The notes beneath the pieces are model-generated. The model did not search any database. It had not been told where the DNA came from and saw nothing but the letters and a program-made list of their open reading frames with translations. From UBA9676 sp036005525 (GTDB lineage: Bacteria; Actinomycetota; Actinomycetes; Streptosporangiales; Streptosporangiaceae), in the NCBI GenBank assembly GCA_036005525.1, contig DASYQM010000481.1, positions 1-34,387 of the forward strand: 34,387 nucleotides of DNA, given 5' to 3'. Positions within the stretch are counted from its first letter, which is position 1. Each line of letters starts with the position of its first letter. This document shows positions 1-8,635 of this stretch, in pieces. Both the position numbers and the translations under genes were made by a program.

Positions 1-373
1 GCTCGCCTGGCTGGACGGGCTCGCTGGACTGGCCAGGCTGTGATCTCTCCCCTTCCCAGGCTCCCCCCCTCCAATCCGCAGCCTGGGCCTGCGACCGGCC
101 TGGAACAGTGACGGGAACGCGGAAGCTGGGCGGCGGGGCCGCGGGACAGCCCACAGGCAACGGGCCCCGGGCGATGGCGTACCTGCCGCCGAGGGGAGCG
201 TTGCCCACACGGACATTGTCCCCGGCTGGCCGGTCAAGCGGAGAACCGCAACGATGATGCGCCGGGCCAGCGAGACGTTCCGTGGTATTCGGGCTTGGAG
301 GGTTCCGCGTGTGCCAGCCGTTGCGCCGCTGGGCCGGACTCGACCCGATTGTCGCTCGTGACACACTCAAGAG
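1..373. other. Gene-poor left edge upstream of mtnA
   Basis: No convincing complete gene is visible here. One plus-strand frame is open from base 2 to a TGA at 41-43 and would read as a 13-residue leucine-rich C-terminus (LAWLDGLAGLARL). It could be the tail of a gene cut by the window edge, but nothing else supports it. The rest is GC-rich non-coding sequence that should contain the mtnA promoter; I could not find a convincing -35/-10 pair. Confidence 0.4.
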
Positions 374-1465
374 GTGGACACATGGGCCCTGCGCTGGCTC
401 GACCCACCGGGCGGCCCGGCCGTCGCGCTCCTCGACCAGACTCGGTTGCCGGCCGAGGAGACGTACCTCACCTGCACGGATGTCGCCTCACTCGTGGATG
501 CGATCGGCCGCCTGGTGGTGCGCGGGGCGCCGTTGCTTGGGCTGGCGGGGGCGTTCGGCGTGGCGCTGGCCGCCTACCGGGGCGAGGATGTGGCGCAAGC
601 GGCCGATGCGCTGGCCCGGGCCCGCCCGACCGCGACCAACCTGAGCTGGGGCGCCGGCCGGGCGCGCGCCGCGTATCAAGCCGCCCGCCGGAGCGGCGCA
701 ACCACCCCCATGGATGCAGAACGAATCGCGGCGCGGGCCGCCCTGGCCGAGGCTCGGGCGGTTGCCGCGGAGGATGCCGCCGCGAGCGCGGCCATCGCGG
801 CGCAAGGGCTCAGCCTGGTCCCGGAGCGGGCCAGGATCCTGACCCACTGCAACACCGGCGCCCTGGTGTCGGCGGGGGAGGGGACCGCGTTCGCGATCAT
901 TCTCGCCGCCCACCGGGCCGGCCGGCTGGCCCAGCTCTGGGTGGACGAGACCCGGCCGCTGCTGCAGGGCACACGGCTGACCGCGTTCGAAGCACGGCGC
1001 GCCGGGATGCCGTACGCCGTGCTGGCCGACGCCGCGGCGGCGTCGCTCATGGCGGCGGGGGAGGTGGACATGGTGCTCACCGGTGCCGACCGGGTCGCCG
1101 CCGACGGCAGCGTGGCCAACAAGATCGGCACCTACGGCCTCGCCGTGCTGGCCCGCCATCATGGCGTGCCGTTCGTGGTGGCCGCTCCGCTGTCGACGGT
1201 CGACTTCACGGCCGCCGACGGCGCGGCGATCGTGGTCGAGCACCGCGTGGCGGACGAGGTGACCTCTTTCGCCGGCACGGCGGTGTCACCGGCCGGAAGC
1301 AGCGCCTACAACCCCGCGTTCGACGTCACCCCCGCGGAGCTGTTGACCGCACTGGTGACCGAACGTGGGATGGTGCGGCCGGCCAGTGGGGGTACGCTGC
1401 AGTTCCCGGGTGCCACAGCACCCCTGGGAGTGGCTGCCCCTGCTGGTCTTTCCATGGAACGATGA
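374..1465 (+). CDS. mtnA: S-methyl-5-thioribose-1-phosphate isomerase
   Basis: This cytosolic enzyme converts 5-methylthioribose-1-phosphate to 5-methylthioribulose-1-phosphate in methionine salvage. The 363-residue protein is close to usual family length and belongs to the aIF2B/MtnA fold. The early RLVVRGAPLLG stretch (about 46-56) is typical. The catalytic cysteine lies in ILTHCNTGAL (Cys159) and the catalytic aspartate in LTGADRVAADG (Asp239), followed by ANKIGTYGLA. A late SSAYNPAFDVTP segment is also a family signature. The start is a GTG, chosen because the N-terminus then reads ALRWLDPPGG before the conserved LLDQTRLP. Its ribosome site is weak, only AAGAG directly before the GTG. The stop overlaps the mtrA start as ATGA, so the two are probably co-transcribed. 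No other methionine-salvage gene is in view. Confidence 0.95.
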   Translation: MDTWALRWLDPPGGPAVALLDQTRLPAEETYLTCTDVASLVDAIGRLVVRGAPLLGLAGAFGVALAAYRGEDVAQAADALARARPTATNLSWGAGRARAAYQAARRSGATTPMDAERIAARAALAEARAVAAEDAAASAAIAAQGLSLVPERARILTHCNTGALVSAGEGTAFAIILAAHRAGRLAQLWVDETRPLLQGTRLTAFEARRAGMPYAVLADAAAASLMAAGEVDMVLTGADRVAADGSVANKIGTYGLAVLARHHGVPFVVAAPLSTVDFTAADGAAIVVEHRVADEVTSFAGTAVSPAGSSAYNPAFDVTPAELLTALVTERGMVRPASGGTLQFPGATAPLGVAAPAGLSMER

Positions 1466-2148
1466 GGTCTATGAAAGGTCGCGTGCTGGTCGTCGATGAT
1501 GACGCCGCCCTCTCCGAGATGCTCGGCATCATGCTTCGCGGTGAGGGTTTCGATCCCACGTTTGTTGCCGACGGGGACCACGCCATGCAGGCATTCCGCG
1601 AGACGCATCCCGACCTGGTGCTGCTTGACCTGATGCTGCCCGGCGTGGACGGCATCGACGTCTGCCGCCAGATCCGCACCGAGTCCGGCGTCCCGATCGT
1701 CATGCTGACCGCGAAGAGCGACACCGTCGACGTGGTACTCGGGCTGGAATCCGGCGCCGACGACTACATCGTTAAGCCGTTCAAGTCGAAGGAACTGATC
1801 GCACGCGTTCGCGCCCGGCTGCGGCGAACCGACGATCCGGCGCCGGAGATGCTGCAGATCGTCGACGTTTCCATCGACGTGGCCGGGCACTCGGTGAAGC
1901 GCGGCGGCGAGCAGGTGAACCTGACTCCGCTGGAGTTCGACCTGCTGGTGGCCCTGGCCCGCAAGCCGCGGCAGGTATTCACCCGCGAGGTGCTGCTGGA
2001 GCAGGTGTGGGGATACCGGCATGCGGCGGACACGCGCCTGGTCAATGTTCACGTGCAGCGGCTCCGCGCCAAGATCGAGAAGGACCCTGAGCATCCGGAG
2101 ATCGTGGTGACGGTCAGGGGCGTGGGGTACAAGGCGGGTCCGGCCTGA
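1462..2148 (+). CDS. mtrA: Response regulator MtrA (OmpR/PhoB type)
   Basis: DNA-binding response regulator of the MtrA-MtrB system, which in actinobacteria controls cell division, cell-wall and (in streptomycetes) developmental genes. The receiver domain (about 5-118) has the acidic pocket VVDDD, the phosphoacceptor Asp56 in LLDLMLPG, and the Thr/Lys switch residues in MLTAKSD and DYIVKPFK. The C-terminal winged helix (about 130-228) contains LTPLEFDLLVALARKP and RLVNVHVQRLRAKIEKDP, nearly identical to known MtrA proteins. I chose ATG 1462, which overlaps the mtnA stop as ATGA. It gives 228 residues, the same as the mycobacterial protein, and puts Asp at position 56. An in-frame ATG at 1471 (225 residues) preceded by GATGAGG is the alternative. 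Confidence 0.97.
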   Translation: MRSMKGRVLVVDDDAALSEMLGIMLRGEGFDPTFVADGDHAMQAFRETHPDLVLLDLMLPGVDGIDVCRQIRTESGVPIVMLTAKSDTVDVVLGLESGADDYIVKPFKSKELIARVRARLRRTDDPAPEMLQIVDVSIDVAGHSVKRGGEQVNLTPLEFDLLVALARKPRQVFTREVLLEQVWGYRHAADTRLVNVHVQRLRAKIEKDPEHPEIVVTVRGVGYKAGPA

Positions 2149-2318
2149 TGGCACACGGCCTGCGGGCGGCCCGGGCCCGGTGCAGTGTCGGCCGCGGCTG
2201 AGATTGGAGATCGGATCATCTCAGAGCAGGGCACGAATGACGCCAGGCTGGGGATAATCAGTTCAGAGTGCATTCACCGAAGTGCATTGCACGAAGTATG
2301 GTGCAGCGAAGAAGGGCC
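2149..2318 (+). promoter_or_regulatory. mtrA-mtrB intergenic region with possible internal promoter
   Basis: The 170-bp gap is wider than the overlaps seen elsewhere in this operon. It contains a locally AT-richer stretch with a GATAAT hexamer (2253-2258) that could be a -10 element, but no good -35 was found. It also holds the small palindrome GTGCA-T-TGCAC (2282-2292) and a nearby partial repeat, GTGCATTCACC (2268-2278). An internal promoter for mtrB is plausible but unproven. If the upstream GTG at 2268 were the true mtrB start, part of this would be coding. Confidence 0.35.
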
Positions 2319-4568
2319 ATGAGGGAGGTACCGAGCGGCGGCTCCACTCGAGGCGAGGCGCGGGCAAGAGCGGGTGACCTGGCGCCAGGTACCCATCCTT
2401 CCGGCCCCGCTGGGGCGGGCGCGGCCGGCCTGGCGCCGGCGGACCGCGCAGCTGGCGCGCCCGGAATAGCCGCAGGTACTGGATCCGCCGGGGCCGCTGT
2501 GCTGGCGCCGGAACGGCCCAGGGGTCCTGGATCGGCGTTCCGCGGGCTCAGCCTGGGCTTGACCGCCTTCCGCGGCGTGCTGTCGCTGGATGGCGGCGGG
2601 CCGCTGGCGGGGGTGGCCGGCCGCCTGCGGCGGCGGCTTCCGCTGCCCGTGCGCCGGGTGCTCAGGTCCGTTCGCCGGCGGTCGCAGGCGGTGGTCGGGC
2701 GGCTGCGCGGCCGCTGGCATCGGTCGCTCCAGCTGCGCGTGGTCGCCACCACGCTGGTGATCTCGGCCGTGATGGTCGCCATCCTTGGGTTCTTCCTGGT
2801 TCAGCAGATCGCGGGCGGCTTGCTGGCGAACGAGCGGAAGGCGGCGCTCACCCAGACCTCGTCCGGTCTGGCCGTCGCACAGGCCAGGCCCGACATGCTG
2901 GGGCTGCACGGGGGCGGGCCGTCCGCACTCAAGTCGCTCGTCGATGAGCTGCAGGCGCGCAGCGGCCCTGGCAATATCTACGACGTCGTGATCCTGGGGC
3001 ACGCGATCCCCGGCCTTGGTGGCGTCGTCGGAGACCAGGCGCTGACGCCGAGCATCCCCGCGAAGCTGCGCGCCGCGGTGACCGCCGAGCAGCAGGAAAA
3101 CAGGTCTGACCGCCTCTACTCCACACTGACCCAGCTCGTGCGTGCCAATGGCGAGCCCGCCGGGCCCGCGCTCGCGGTGGGTGTGCCGATCACCCGGCAC
3201 GACCAGCTCTATTACCTCTTCCCACTCACCCCGCAGGTACAGGCGCTGAACCTCGTCCAGAACACGCTTATCGCCACGGGGGTTGCGCTCGTCGTGCTGC
3301 TGGCAGTCATCGTCTCGCTGGTCACGCGGTGGGTGGTGGTGCCACTGCGGCAGGCGGCGCAGGCGGCGAGTCGGCTGTCGGCGGGCAACCTTGACGAGCG
3401 GATGCCGGCCGCGGGCACCGACGACCTTGCCGCACTGGCCCACTCGTTCAACGACATGGCCGCGAGCCTGCAGGAGAAGCTCAGCGAACTGGAAGAGCTT
3501 TCCAAGGCGCAGCGGCAGTTCGTGTCCGACGTATCGCACGAATTGCGCACACCGCTGACCACGATCAGGATCGCGGCCGACGTTCTGTTCGGGGCGAAGA
3601 GCCACCTCGATCCCGCTGCCGGGCGCAGCGCCGAGCTGCTGCAGAGCCAGCTGGAGCGGTTCGAGGCGCTGCTCGCGGACCTGCTGGAGATCAGCCGTCA
3701 TGACGCCAACGTGGCGACCCTGGACGCCGAGTCGGCGGACGTCTGCGACCTGGTCCGGCGCGCAGCCGCGGATGCGGAACAGCTGGCGGCCCGCAAGGGC
3801 ACCCGGATCGACTTCCGGCTGCCGCCCGGACCATGCGTCGCAGAGGTGGACCGGCGCAGGGTGGAGCGAGTCCTGCGCAACTTGCTCGACAACGCGGTCG
3901 AGCACGGCGAAGGACGTGATGTGGTGGTCACGGTCGCCGGGGACCGGGATGCGGTGGCGGTCGCGGTCAGGGACCACGGCGTGGGTTTCGGGCCGGGCGA
4001 GGAATACCTGGTCTTCGACCGGTTCTGGCGCGCCGACCCGGCCCGCGCGCGCACGACCGGCGGTACCGGCCTGGGCCTGGCCATCGCGCTCGAGGACGCC
4101 CGGCTGCACGGGGGCTGGCTGCAGGCCTGGGGAGAGCGCGGAAAGGGATCGGTGTTCCGGCTCACCGTGCCGCGGACACTCGGACAGGAGCTGGCCGGCT
4201 CCCCGCTGCCGCTCGGTCCCGACGAGGCCGAGCTGGCCGGTGGCGGGCCCCTCGGTGGCCGGCCCGGCGCCGCCGTTGCCGGGTTCGGGCTGGCTGACGT
4301 GGTCGGCAATGGCGGCACCCCGGCTGAGGTCTTGCCCGACGGCGACGGGCACCTGGCCGCTATCGACAAGAGAGTGACTGCTGGTAACGGGCGCTTGGCG
4401 GTGGATAACGGGAGCCCGGCTGCTGGCGACGGCGGGCCGGCTGCCGGTAACGGGAGCCTAACTAGCGGCGAGAGCGTGGCTGCCGGTGACGGACGCCCGT
4501 CCAGCGCCGTCGATGGCCCGGCAGGTCCGGGGGGCGCGCCGCGCAGGAAACGTGGCGGCGATGGCTGA
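2319..4568 (+). CDS. mtrB: Sensor histidine kinase MtrB
   Basis: Membrane histidine kinase that phosphorylates MtrA. From the chosen ATG the protein has 749 residues, well above the roughly 570 of mycobacterial MtrB. The order is an Arg/Pro/Gly-rich cytoplasmic N-terminus of about 140 residues, TM1 (about 141-164), an extracellular sensor region, TM2 (about 316-336), and HAMP (about 337-390). The HisKA box SDVSHELRTPLTT follows, with phospho-acceptor His407. HATPase_c has the N-box LLDNAVEHG and glycine boxes DHGVGFGPG and GGTGLGLAI, ending near 620. A low-complexity tail of about 125 residues has 7-residue repeats. ATG 2319 follows GAAGAAGGG; an in-frame GTG at 2268 would add 17 residues. 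Its last 8 bases overlap lpqB, whose product modulates MtrB in mycobacteria. Confidence 0.96.
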   Translation: MREVPSGGSTRGEARARAGDLAPGTHPSGPAGAGAAGLAPADRAAGAPGIAAGTGSAGAAVLAPERPRGPGSAFRGLSLGLTAFRGVLSLDGGGPLAGVAGRLRRRLPLPVRRVLRSVRRRSQAVVGRLRGRWHRSLQLRVVATTLVISAVMVAILGFFLVQQIAGGLLANERKAALTQTSSGLAVAQARPDMLGLHGGGPSALKSLVDELQARSGPGNIYDVVILGHAIPGLGGVVGDQALTPSIPAKLRAAVTAEQQENRSDRLYSTLTQLVRANGEPAGPALAVGVPITRHDQLYYLFPLTPQVQALNLVQNTLIATGVALVVLLAVIVSLVTRWVVVPLRQAAQAASRLSAGNLDERMPAAGTDDLAALAHSFNDMAASLQEKLSELEELSKAQRQFVSDVSHELRTPLTTIRIAADVLFGAKSHLDPAAGRSAELLQSQLERFEALLADLLEISRHDANVATLDAESADVCDLVRRAAADAEQLAARKGTRIDFRLPPGPCVAEVDRRRVERVLRNLLDNAVEHGEGRDVVVTVAGDRDAVAVAVRDHGVGFGPGEEYLVFDRFWRADPARARTTGGTGLGLAIALEDARLHGGWLQAWGERGKGSVFRLTVPRTLGQELAGSPLPLGPDEAELAGGGPLGGRPGAAVAGFGLADVVGNGGTPAEVLPDGDGHLAAIDKRVTAGNGRLAVDNGSPAAGDGGPAAGNGSLTSGESVAAGDGRPSSAVDGPAGPGGAPRRKRGGDG
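4380..4463 (+). repeat. 21-bp coding tandem repeat in the MtrB tail
   Basis: Four consecutive 21-bp units (4380-4400, 4401-4421, 4422-4442, 4443-4463) encode variants of AGNGRLA, VDNGSPA, AGDGGPA and AGNGSLT. A fifth, shortened unit and another similar one follow. The period is a multiple of three, so length changes would keep the frame. The segment lies after the ATPase domain and is probably a flexible linker or tail. Confidence 0.8.
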
Positions 4569-6432
4569 CGCCCGGTACCGGACGGACAACGGCCCGGCGC
4601 GTACCCGGGCCACGCTGCTCATCGGTGCGATCCTGGCCGCGCTGCTGACGGCCGGCTGCGCGACCATCCCATCCTCCGGCCCGGTCGAGTCGACCCCGAT
4701 CCCCGCGCCACAGGGAGGTGGCGGCGGGGCGACGGTGATCGTCGAACCCCCTCAGCGTGGCTGGACCCCCGAACAGGTGGTCAGTGGCTTCCTGCTGGCC
4801 AGCTCCAGTTTCACGCATCACCATGCGGTCGCGCGGCAGTACCTGACCCCTGCCGCCAGCCGGTTGTGGCAGCCTGGCTCGGAGGTAACGATTCCCGCCA
4901 GGACTCCCACGTTTTCTACTCTGTCCCCGAAGCTTACGGGTGAGACCAGCCAGGCCATTGTCGCGGTGCGCTGGCGGGAACTCGCCACCCTGGACAGCAG
5001 CGGGCAGTACCAGGCGGCTCCCCTCCCGGGGCCGACCCGGCGGCAGGCCTTCACCCTGGTGCAGGTCCACGGACAGTGGCGCATCAGCGGCCTGCCCCAC
5101 GGCTCCGGGAAGGTGTCCCACGAGCTTCTGCTGCCCAGCGTGCTTTTCCGCCTGAACTACGCACCACGGAACCTGTATTTCTACGGCCAGCCGGGCCAGT
5201 CAGGCCAGCCGGACCAGGTTCTCGTGCCCGACCCGGTGTTCGTCCCAGTTCAGTCCCGTGACCTTGTCACGACCCTGGTGAAGGGCCTGCTGCATGACCC
5301 CGGAGGCTGGCTGGAGAACGCGGCGGTCACCGCCTTCCCACGGGGAACGCGGCTCAGGAAGGTCCAGGTCCTGCCCGGTCCGCCGGCCGGCAAGACCGCG
5401 ATCGTCGATATCGGTCTGCATCCCGGCGTGCCCAAGCCCACCGTGGAGGCCATGGCCGCCCAGCTCGTGTGGACACTGACCAGTTCGGCCTACAGCCCGG
5501 CGCTCATCCAGACCGTCAAGCTCAAGATCAACGGATCCCCCTGGGCAGCCCGGGGCGGCGATGCCGTCCAGAGCCTCGCCGAATACGGGCGTTACATACC
5601 GCACGCGCGCCAGAACGCGAACCTCTACTACGTGAGCGCCACCGGCCCCGTCAAGGTGTTCGGCAAAGGGCCGCACAGTGCCGCCGTACACGGCCAGGCG
5701 GGTACGAGCGAGGTGGCGCTGAACAAGATCGCCGTCTCGATGGACGAGCACTACCTGGCCGGCGTCGCCGGGCCCGCGACCACGGTTTATACCGAGGACC
5801 TGGCCGCGGCCGCCAAGCCGCATGCACCGGTCGCGGCGGAGAGCCTGCACAGCAGGCTCGTGGGGGCGGACTTCTCCACGCCCAGCTGGGACAGCGGGGG
5901 CAACCTCTGGATCGCGGGCAAGGTCGGCGGCTCGCGGGGCATCTGGGTGATGCCAGCGGGCGCCAAAGGCAGGCCGGTGAAGGCGAGCGTCAGCCTGCCC
6001 GGCGGCTCGGGCCCGGTGACCGCGCTCAAAGTGGCCCCGGACGGGGTCCGGATCGCAATGATCGTCGGCAGGGGCGCGCAGGCCCATCTGGTGCTTGGGG
6101 CGATCGTGCGCAGCGGGGGCGGCGTCTTCATCACCGAGCCCGTGCCACTCGCCCCCGGGCTCTCCGGGCCAACGGCCCTGACCTGGTACGACGAGGACCA
6201 TCTGCTGGCGATCACGCAGCGAGCCGGCGGTACCCGGCTCTGGGAGGTGCCGGTCAATGGGGACGGGGCGGCTGTTACGCCCGCGCCGCCGGGCATGGCG
6301 TCGATCACGGCCGCCGGCCCGAAGAACCTCCTCTATGTGGGGATGTCATCCGGCCGGCTGGAGAGCTCACTCGAGCTGGGCGAACCGTGGCGCGACGTGG
6401 TGGCGGGCACCGACGCCACCTACCCCGGCTGA
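4561..6432 (+). CDS. lpqB: Lipoprotein LpqB (GerMN and beta-propeller domains)
   Basis: Exported lipoprotein of the MtrAB-LpqB system, described in mycobacteria as acting on the sensor MtrB. The 623-residue product begins with a short basic segment, a hydrophobic stretch (about 17-29) and the lipobox LLTAGC. Cys33 is the predicted lipidation site, followed by ATIPSSGPV, a phrase typical of this family. An N-terminal region (about 60-190) precedes a GerMN (spore-germination/Gmad1-like) domain around 195-345, with LVKGLLHDP and VWTLTSSAYSPALIQTVKLK. A C-terminal propeller-like domain of about 260 residues follows. ATG 4561 overlaps the mtrB stop by 8 bases, with AGGAAACGTGG upstream as ribosome site. 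An upstream in-frame ATG at 4486 would spoil the signal peptide. Translational coupling with mtrB is likely. Confidence 0.95.
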   Translation: MADARYRTDNGPARTRATLLIGAILAALLTAGCATIPSSGPVESTPIPAPQGGGGGATVIVEPPQRGWTPEQVVSGFLLASSSFTHHHAVARQYLTPAASRLWQPGSEVTIPARTPTFSTLSPKLTGETSQAIVAVRWRELATLDSSGQYQAAPLPGPTRRQAFTLVQVHGQWRISGLPHGSGKVSHELLLPSVLFRLNYAPRNLYFYGQPGQSGQPDQVLVPDPVFVPVQSRDLVTTLVKGLLHDPGGWLENAAVTAFPRGTRLRKVQVLPGPPAGKTAIVDIGLHPGVPKPTVEAMAAQLVWTLTSSAYSPALIQTVKLKINGSPWAARGGDAVQSLAEYGRYIPHARQNANLYYVSATGPVKVFGKGPHSAAVHGQAGTSEVALNKIAVSMDEHYLAGVAGPATTVYTEDLAAAAKPHAPVAAESLHSRLVGADFSTPSWDSGGNLWIAGKVGGSRGIWVMPAGAKGRPVKASVSLPGGSGPVTALKVAPDGVRIAMIVGRGAQAHLVLGAIVRSGGGVFITEPVPLAPGLSGPTALTWYDEDHLLAITQRAGGTRLWEVPVNGDGAAVTPAPPGMASITAAGPKNLLYVGMSSGRLESSLELGEPWRDVVAGTDATYPG

Positions 6433-6900
6433 GCACGTCCCGCCCGCCGAAGACCAGCAGGCGGCGCCGTCAGCCGGAGAACGCGCCGGGAGCCCGTCCT
6501 CGCAGGGCCCCGGATTGTCGGCCCGTTCCTGGTGACGTATTACTCCCCCCATGTCTCCTGACATCCGGCCGGGGCCGGGCTACGTTCGTGTCATGGCACC
6601 CGCCCGGGTCCGTGGTTGCGCCAGCCCGGGCCGCCCGCAGTCCGCGGATGGCCCGCGTCGGCAAGCCGATGCCAGCCGCAGGCAAAACGGCCCACGTAAG
6701 GCGACTTCTCGTCGACTGATCACGGTGCGGCTTAGAAGTAAGTCCTGCCCCGCCGGGGGACCGGATGTCTCCCGGGCAGGGAGAAGGGCAGTAGTGGCAA
6801 GAAGCTGCCGCGAACCCCTCAGCAGGCGGATGTGGGGACGAAGACCAGGTCGGCCGGGCGGGTGCCGCAGCGTATCTCGGGCCGAAAGGGGGGCTCCCGC
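6433..6900 (+). promoter_or_regulatory. 468-bp lpqB-hpf intergenic region
   Basis: No ORF here looks like a gene. Relatives often carry a comF-type phosphoribosyltransferase between lpqB and hpf (from memory), and I see no trace of one. A perfect 7-bp inverted repeat, CCTGCCC (6744-6750) and GGGCAGG (6774-6780), sits about 120 bp before hpf with a 23-nt loop. A less GC-rich patch with GTGACGTATTACT lies at 6531-6543. The hpf promoter is presumably in this region. Known hpf genes respond to stress and stationary phase, but no specific binding site can be named from sequence. Confidence 0.4.
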
Positions 6901-7647
6901 GTGAACATCATCTTCAAGGGTCGGCGTACCGACGTGCAAGAACGTTTCCGCAGGCATGCCTCAGCCAAGCTCACCAGGATCGAAAGGCTGGACCGCAGAG
7001 CGATCAGGATCGACGTGGAGATTTCCACCGAGCGTAATCCCCGGCAATCCGGCCGACGCGAGCGCGTTGAGCTGACGATCCGGTCGCGTGGCCCGGTCAT
7101 CCGCGCGGAAGCGGCGGCGGACGATCGGTATGTGGCGCTCGATCGCGCGCTTTCCAAACTGGAAGCACGCCTGCGGCGGTCCGGGGACCGGCGCAAGAGC
7201 CGGCACGCGGCGCCGGCCGCGGAACGCGGCACCGCACTCCGGCCCGTGCCCGCGGGCGCCACCCGGCCCCTGACCGCGGAGCCGGGTTCCGCGCATGGTG
7301 CGGTGGGCAACGAGCTGGCTGGTGTTTCCGGTCCGGGACCGGACCTGGGGGCGTCCCCGGAACCGCAACCGGCGGCCCCGCTGGACGCGGATGAGTTCAT
7401 CCCCATCCAGATGGAAGGAGACGGGCCGGTCGTGGTGCGGGAGAAATTCCACGCGGCCATGCCGATGAGCATCGACCAGGCGCTGCTGGAGATGGAACTG
7501 GTGGGGCACGACTTCTACCTGTTCCGCGACGACGCGTGCGGTCATCCGAGCGTCGTCTACCGCCGTCACGGGTATCAGTACGGCCTCATCCGCCTCATCG
7601 AGGATGCCAGCGCCGACGGAGGACGGGAGCACAGCCGCAGGGTGTGA
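6901..7647 (+). CDS. hpf: Ribosome hibernation promoting factor, long form
   Basis: Long-form HPF/RaiA-family protein that binds the 30S decoding centre and dimerises 70S ribosomes into inactive 100S particles during stress. The 248-residue product has an N-terminal S30AE domain (about 1-100). It starts MNIIFKGRRTDVQERFRRHA and contains an EISTERNPR strand and an RAEAAADDRYVALDRALSKLEARLRR helix-like stretch. A Pro/Ala-rich linker (about 105-160) leads to a C-terminal dimerisation domain (about 165-235) with FHAAMPMSIDQALLEMELVGHDFYLF. GTG 6901 was chosen because the fold begins there and a run of six Gs (6890-6895) sits at ribosome-binding distance. The next gene is an orphan response regulator in the same direction, 246 bp downstream. 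Confidence 0.95.
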   Translation: MNIIFKGRRTDVQERFRRHASAKLTRIERLDRRAIRIDVEISTERNPRQSGRRERVELTIRSRGPVIRAEAAADDRYVALDRALSKLEARLRRSGDRRKSRHAAPAAERGTALRPVPAGATRPLTAEPGSAHGAVGNELAGVSGPGPDLGASPEPQPAAPLDADEFIPIQMEGDGPVVVREKFHAAMPMSIDQALLEMELVGHDFYLFRDDACGHPSVVYRRHGYQYGLIRLIEDASADGGREHSRRV

Positions 7648-7893
7648 CCCGGCCGCCCGCCCGGCCGGACCGGCCGGGTGACGAACAAACGCAAGCGTTG
7701 GCGACATACGCCCCACAACTGGGGTTTGCATGGCGTGGCGTGGTCGGCCAGAGTTTGATCCAAGGCCGCCGGAATGGGTGAAGTGCCCGCGGCTGGGCAG
7801 CGTATGCAGCGCTGGGCGCCGGCCCCGGCGCTGCGTGGAGGTCCGCGTGGCCGCGGCAGTATCAGGAGAGCGTCAGGGTCAGGGAGGCGCGAC
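7648..7893 (+). promoter_or_regulatory. hpf-regulator intergenic region with two small hairpins
   Basis: Two compact inverted repeats follow hpf: AACGC-AA-GCGTT (7688-7699) and CCCCA-CAAC-TGGGG (7711-7724), the second followed by TTTG. They could be a weak terminator or an operator pair. The rest, up to the ribosome site AGGGAGG at 7881-7887, has no convincing promoter hexamers. An in-frame GTG or ATG upstream (for example 7774) would extend the regulator, but the sequence there looks non-coding. Confidence 0.4.
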
Positions 7894-8613
7894 ATGAGCG
7901 GAGATCCTGGAACCACCGGTGAGGCGGATGATGCCCGGGCGGTTCCCGATCCGATCCGCGTGCTCATCGTCGATGACCATGCGCTGTTCCGCCGGGGACT
8001 GGAAATGGTCCTCGCCGAGGAGCCCGACATCGAACTGGTCGGCGAGGCGAGCGACGGCGCGGAAGCGGTCGAGAAGGCCGGTGAGGCGCTGCCCGACGTG
8101 GTCCTGATGGACATCCGGATGCCCAAGAGCAGCGGGATCGAGGCCGCCCGGGCGATGAAGGAGGTCGCCCCCAGCGCGAAGATCGTTATACTGACGATCA
8201 GCGATGAGGAGGAGGATCTCTTCGAGGCGATCAGGGCGGGGGCCAGCGGCTACCTGCTCAAGGACATCCCCTATGACGAGGTGGCCGACGTGGTGCGGGC
8301 GGTCTACGGCGGGCAGTCCCTCATCAACCCCTCGATGGCGGCAAAGCTCCTGACGGAGTTCGCGGTACTCGCCAAACGCGACGAGGAGGAGCGCACGCAG
8401 CAGGTGCCCGCACCGAAGCTCACGGACCGCGAGATGGAGGTGCTCCGGCTGGTGGCGAGGGGGATGAACAACCGCGACATCGCCAAGGAGCTGTTCATCT
8501 CCGAGAACACGGTCAAGAACCATGTGCGGAACATCCTGGAGAAGCTCCAGATCCACTCCCGGATGGAGGCCGTCATGATCGCCGTCCGGGAGAAGCTGAT
8601 CGAGTTCAGCTGA
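7894..8613 (+). CDS. NarL/FixJ-family response regulator
   Basis: DNA-binding response regulator of 239 residues. The receiver domain (about 20-140) has the acidic pair in VLIVDDHALFRRG, the phosphoacceptor Asp73 in VLMDIRMPKSSG, Thr in ILTIS, and Lys in GYLLKDIP. After a linker, a LuxR-type helix-turn-helix (about 172-236) starts LTDREMEVLRLVARGMNNRD and contains FISENTVKNHVRNILEKL. ATG 7894 is preceded by AGGGAGGCGCGAC. No histidine kinase of the matching NarX type lies in the window, so its partner must be elsewhere. The same regulator is, from memory, a conserved neighbour of hpf in streptomycetes, so a link to dormancy or stress is possible but inferred. It converges with the next gene, with only 22 bp between stops. 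Confidence 0.92.
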   Translation: MSGDPGTTGEADDARAVPDPIRVLIVDDHALFRRGLEMVLAEEPDIELVGEASDGAEAVEKAGEALPDVVLMDIRMPKSSGIEAARAMKEVAPSAKIVILTISDEEEDLFEAIRAGASGYLLKDIPYDEVADVVRAVYGGQSLINPSMAAKLLTEFAVLAKRDEEERTQQVPAPKLTDREMEVLRLVARGMNNRDIAKELFISENTVKNHVRNILEKLQIHSRMEAVMIAVREKLIEFS

Positions 8614-8617
8614 GGAG

Positions 8618-8634
8618 CCGGCGAACAGCGCCGG
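8618..8634. terminator. Bidirectional hairpin between convergent genes
   Basis: A perfect 6-bp stem CCGGCG / CGCCGG with loop AACAG fills most of the 22-bp space between the response-regulator stop (plus strand) and the glycosylase stop (minus strand). There is no U-tract on either side, as is common in high-GC actinomycetes. The position suggests a shared terminator. Confidence 0.55.
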
Positions 8635-8635
8635 G

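Noticed and set aside
6551..6904. Possible 117-residue gene before hpf
   Set aside because: Arg/Ser/Pro-rich composition without conserved motif, overlapping the hpf ribosome site; looks like non-coding sequence.
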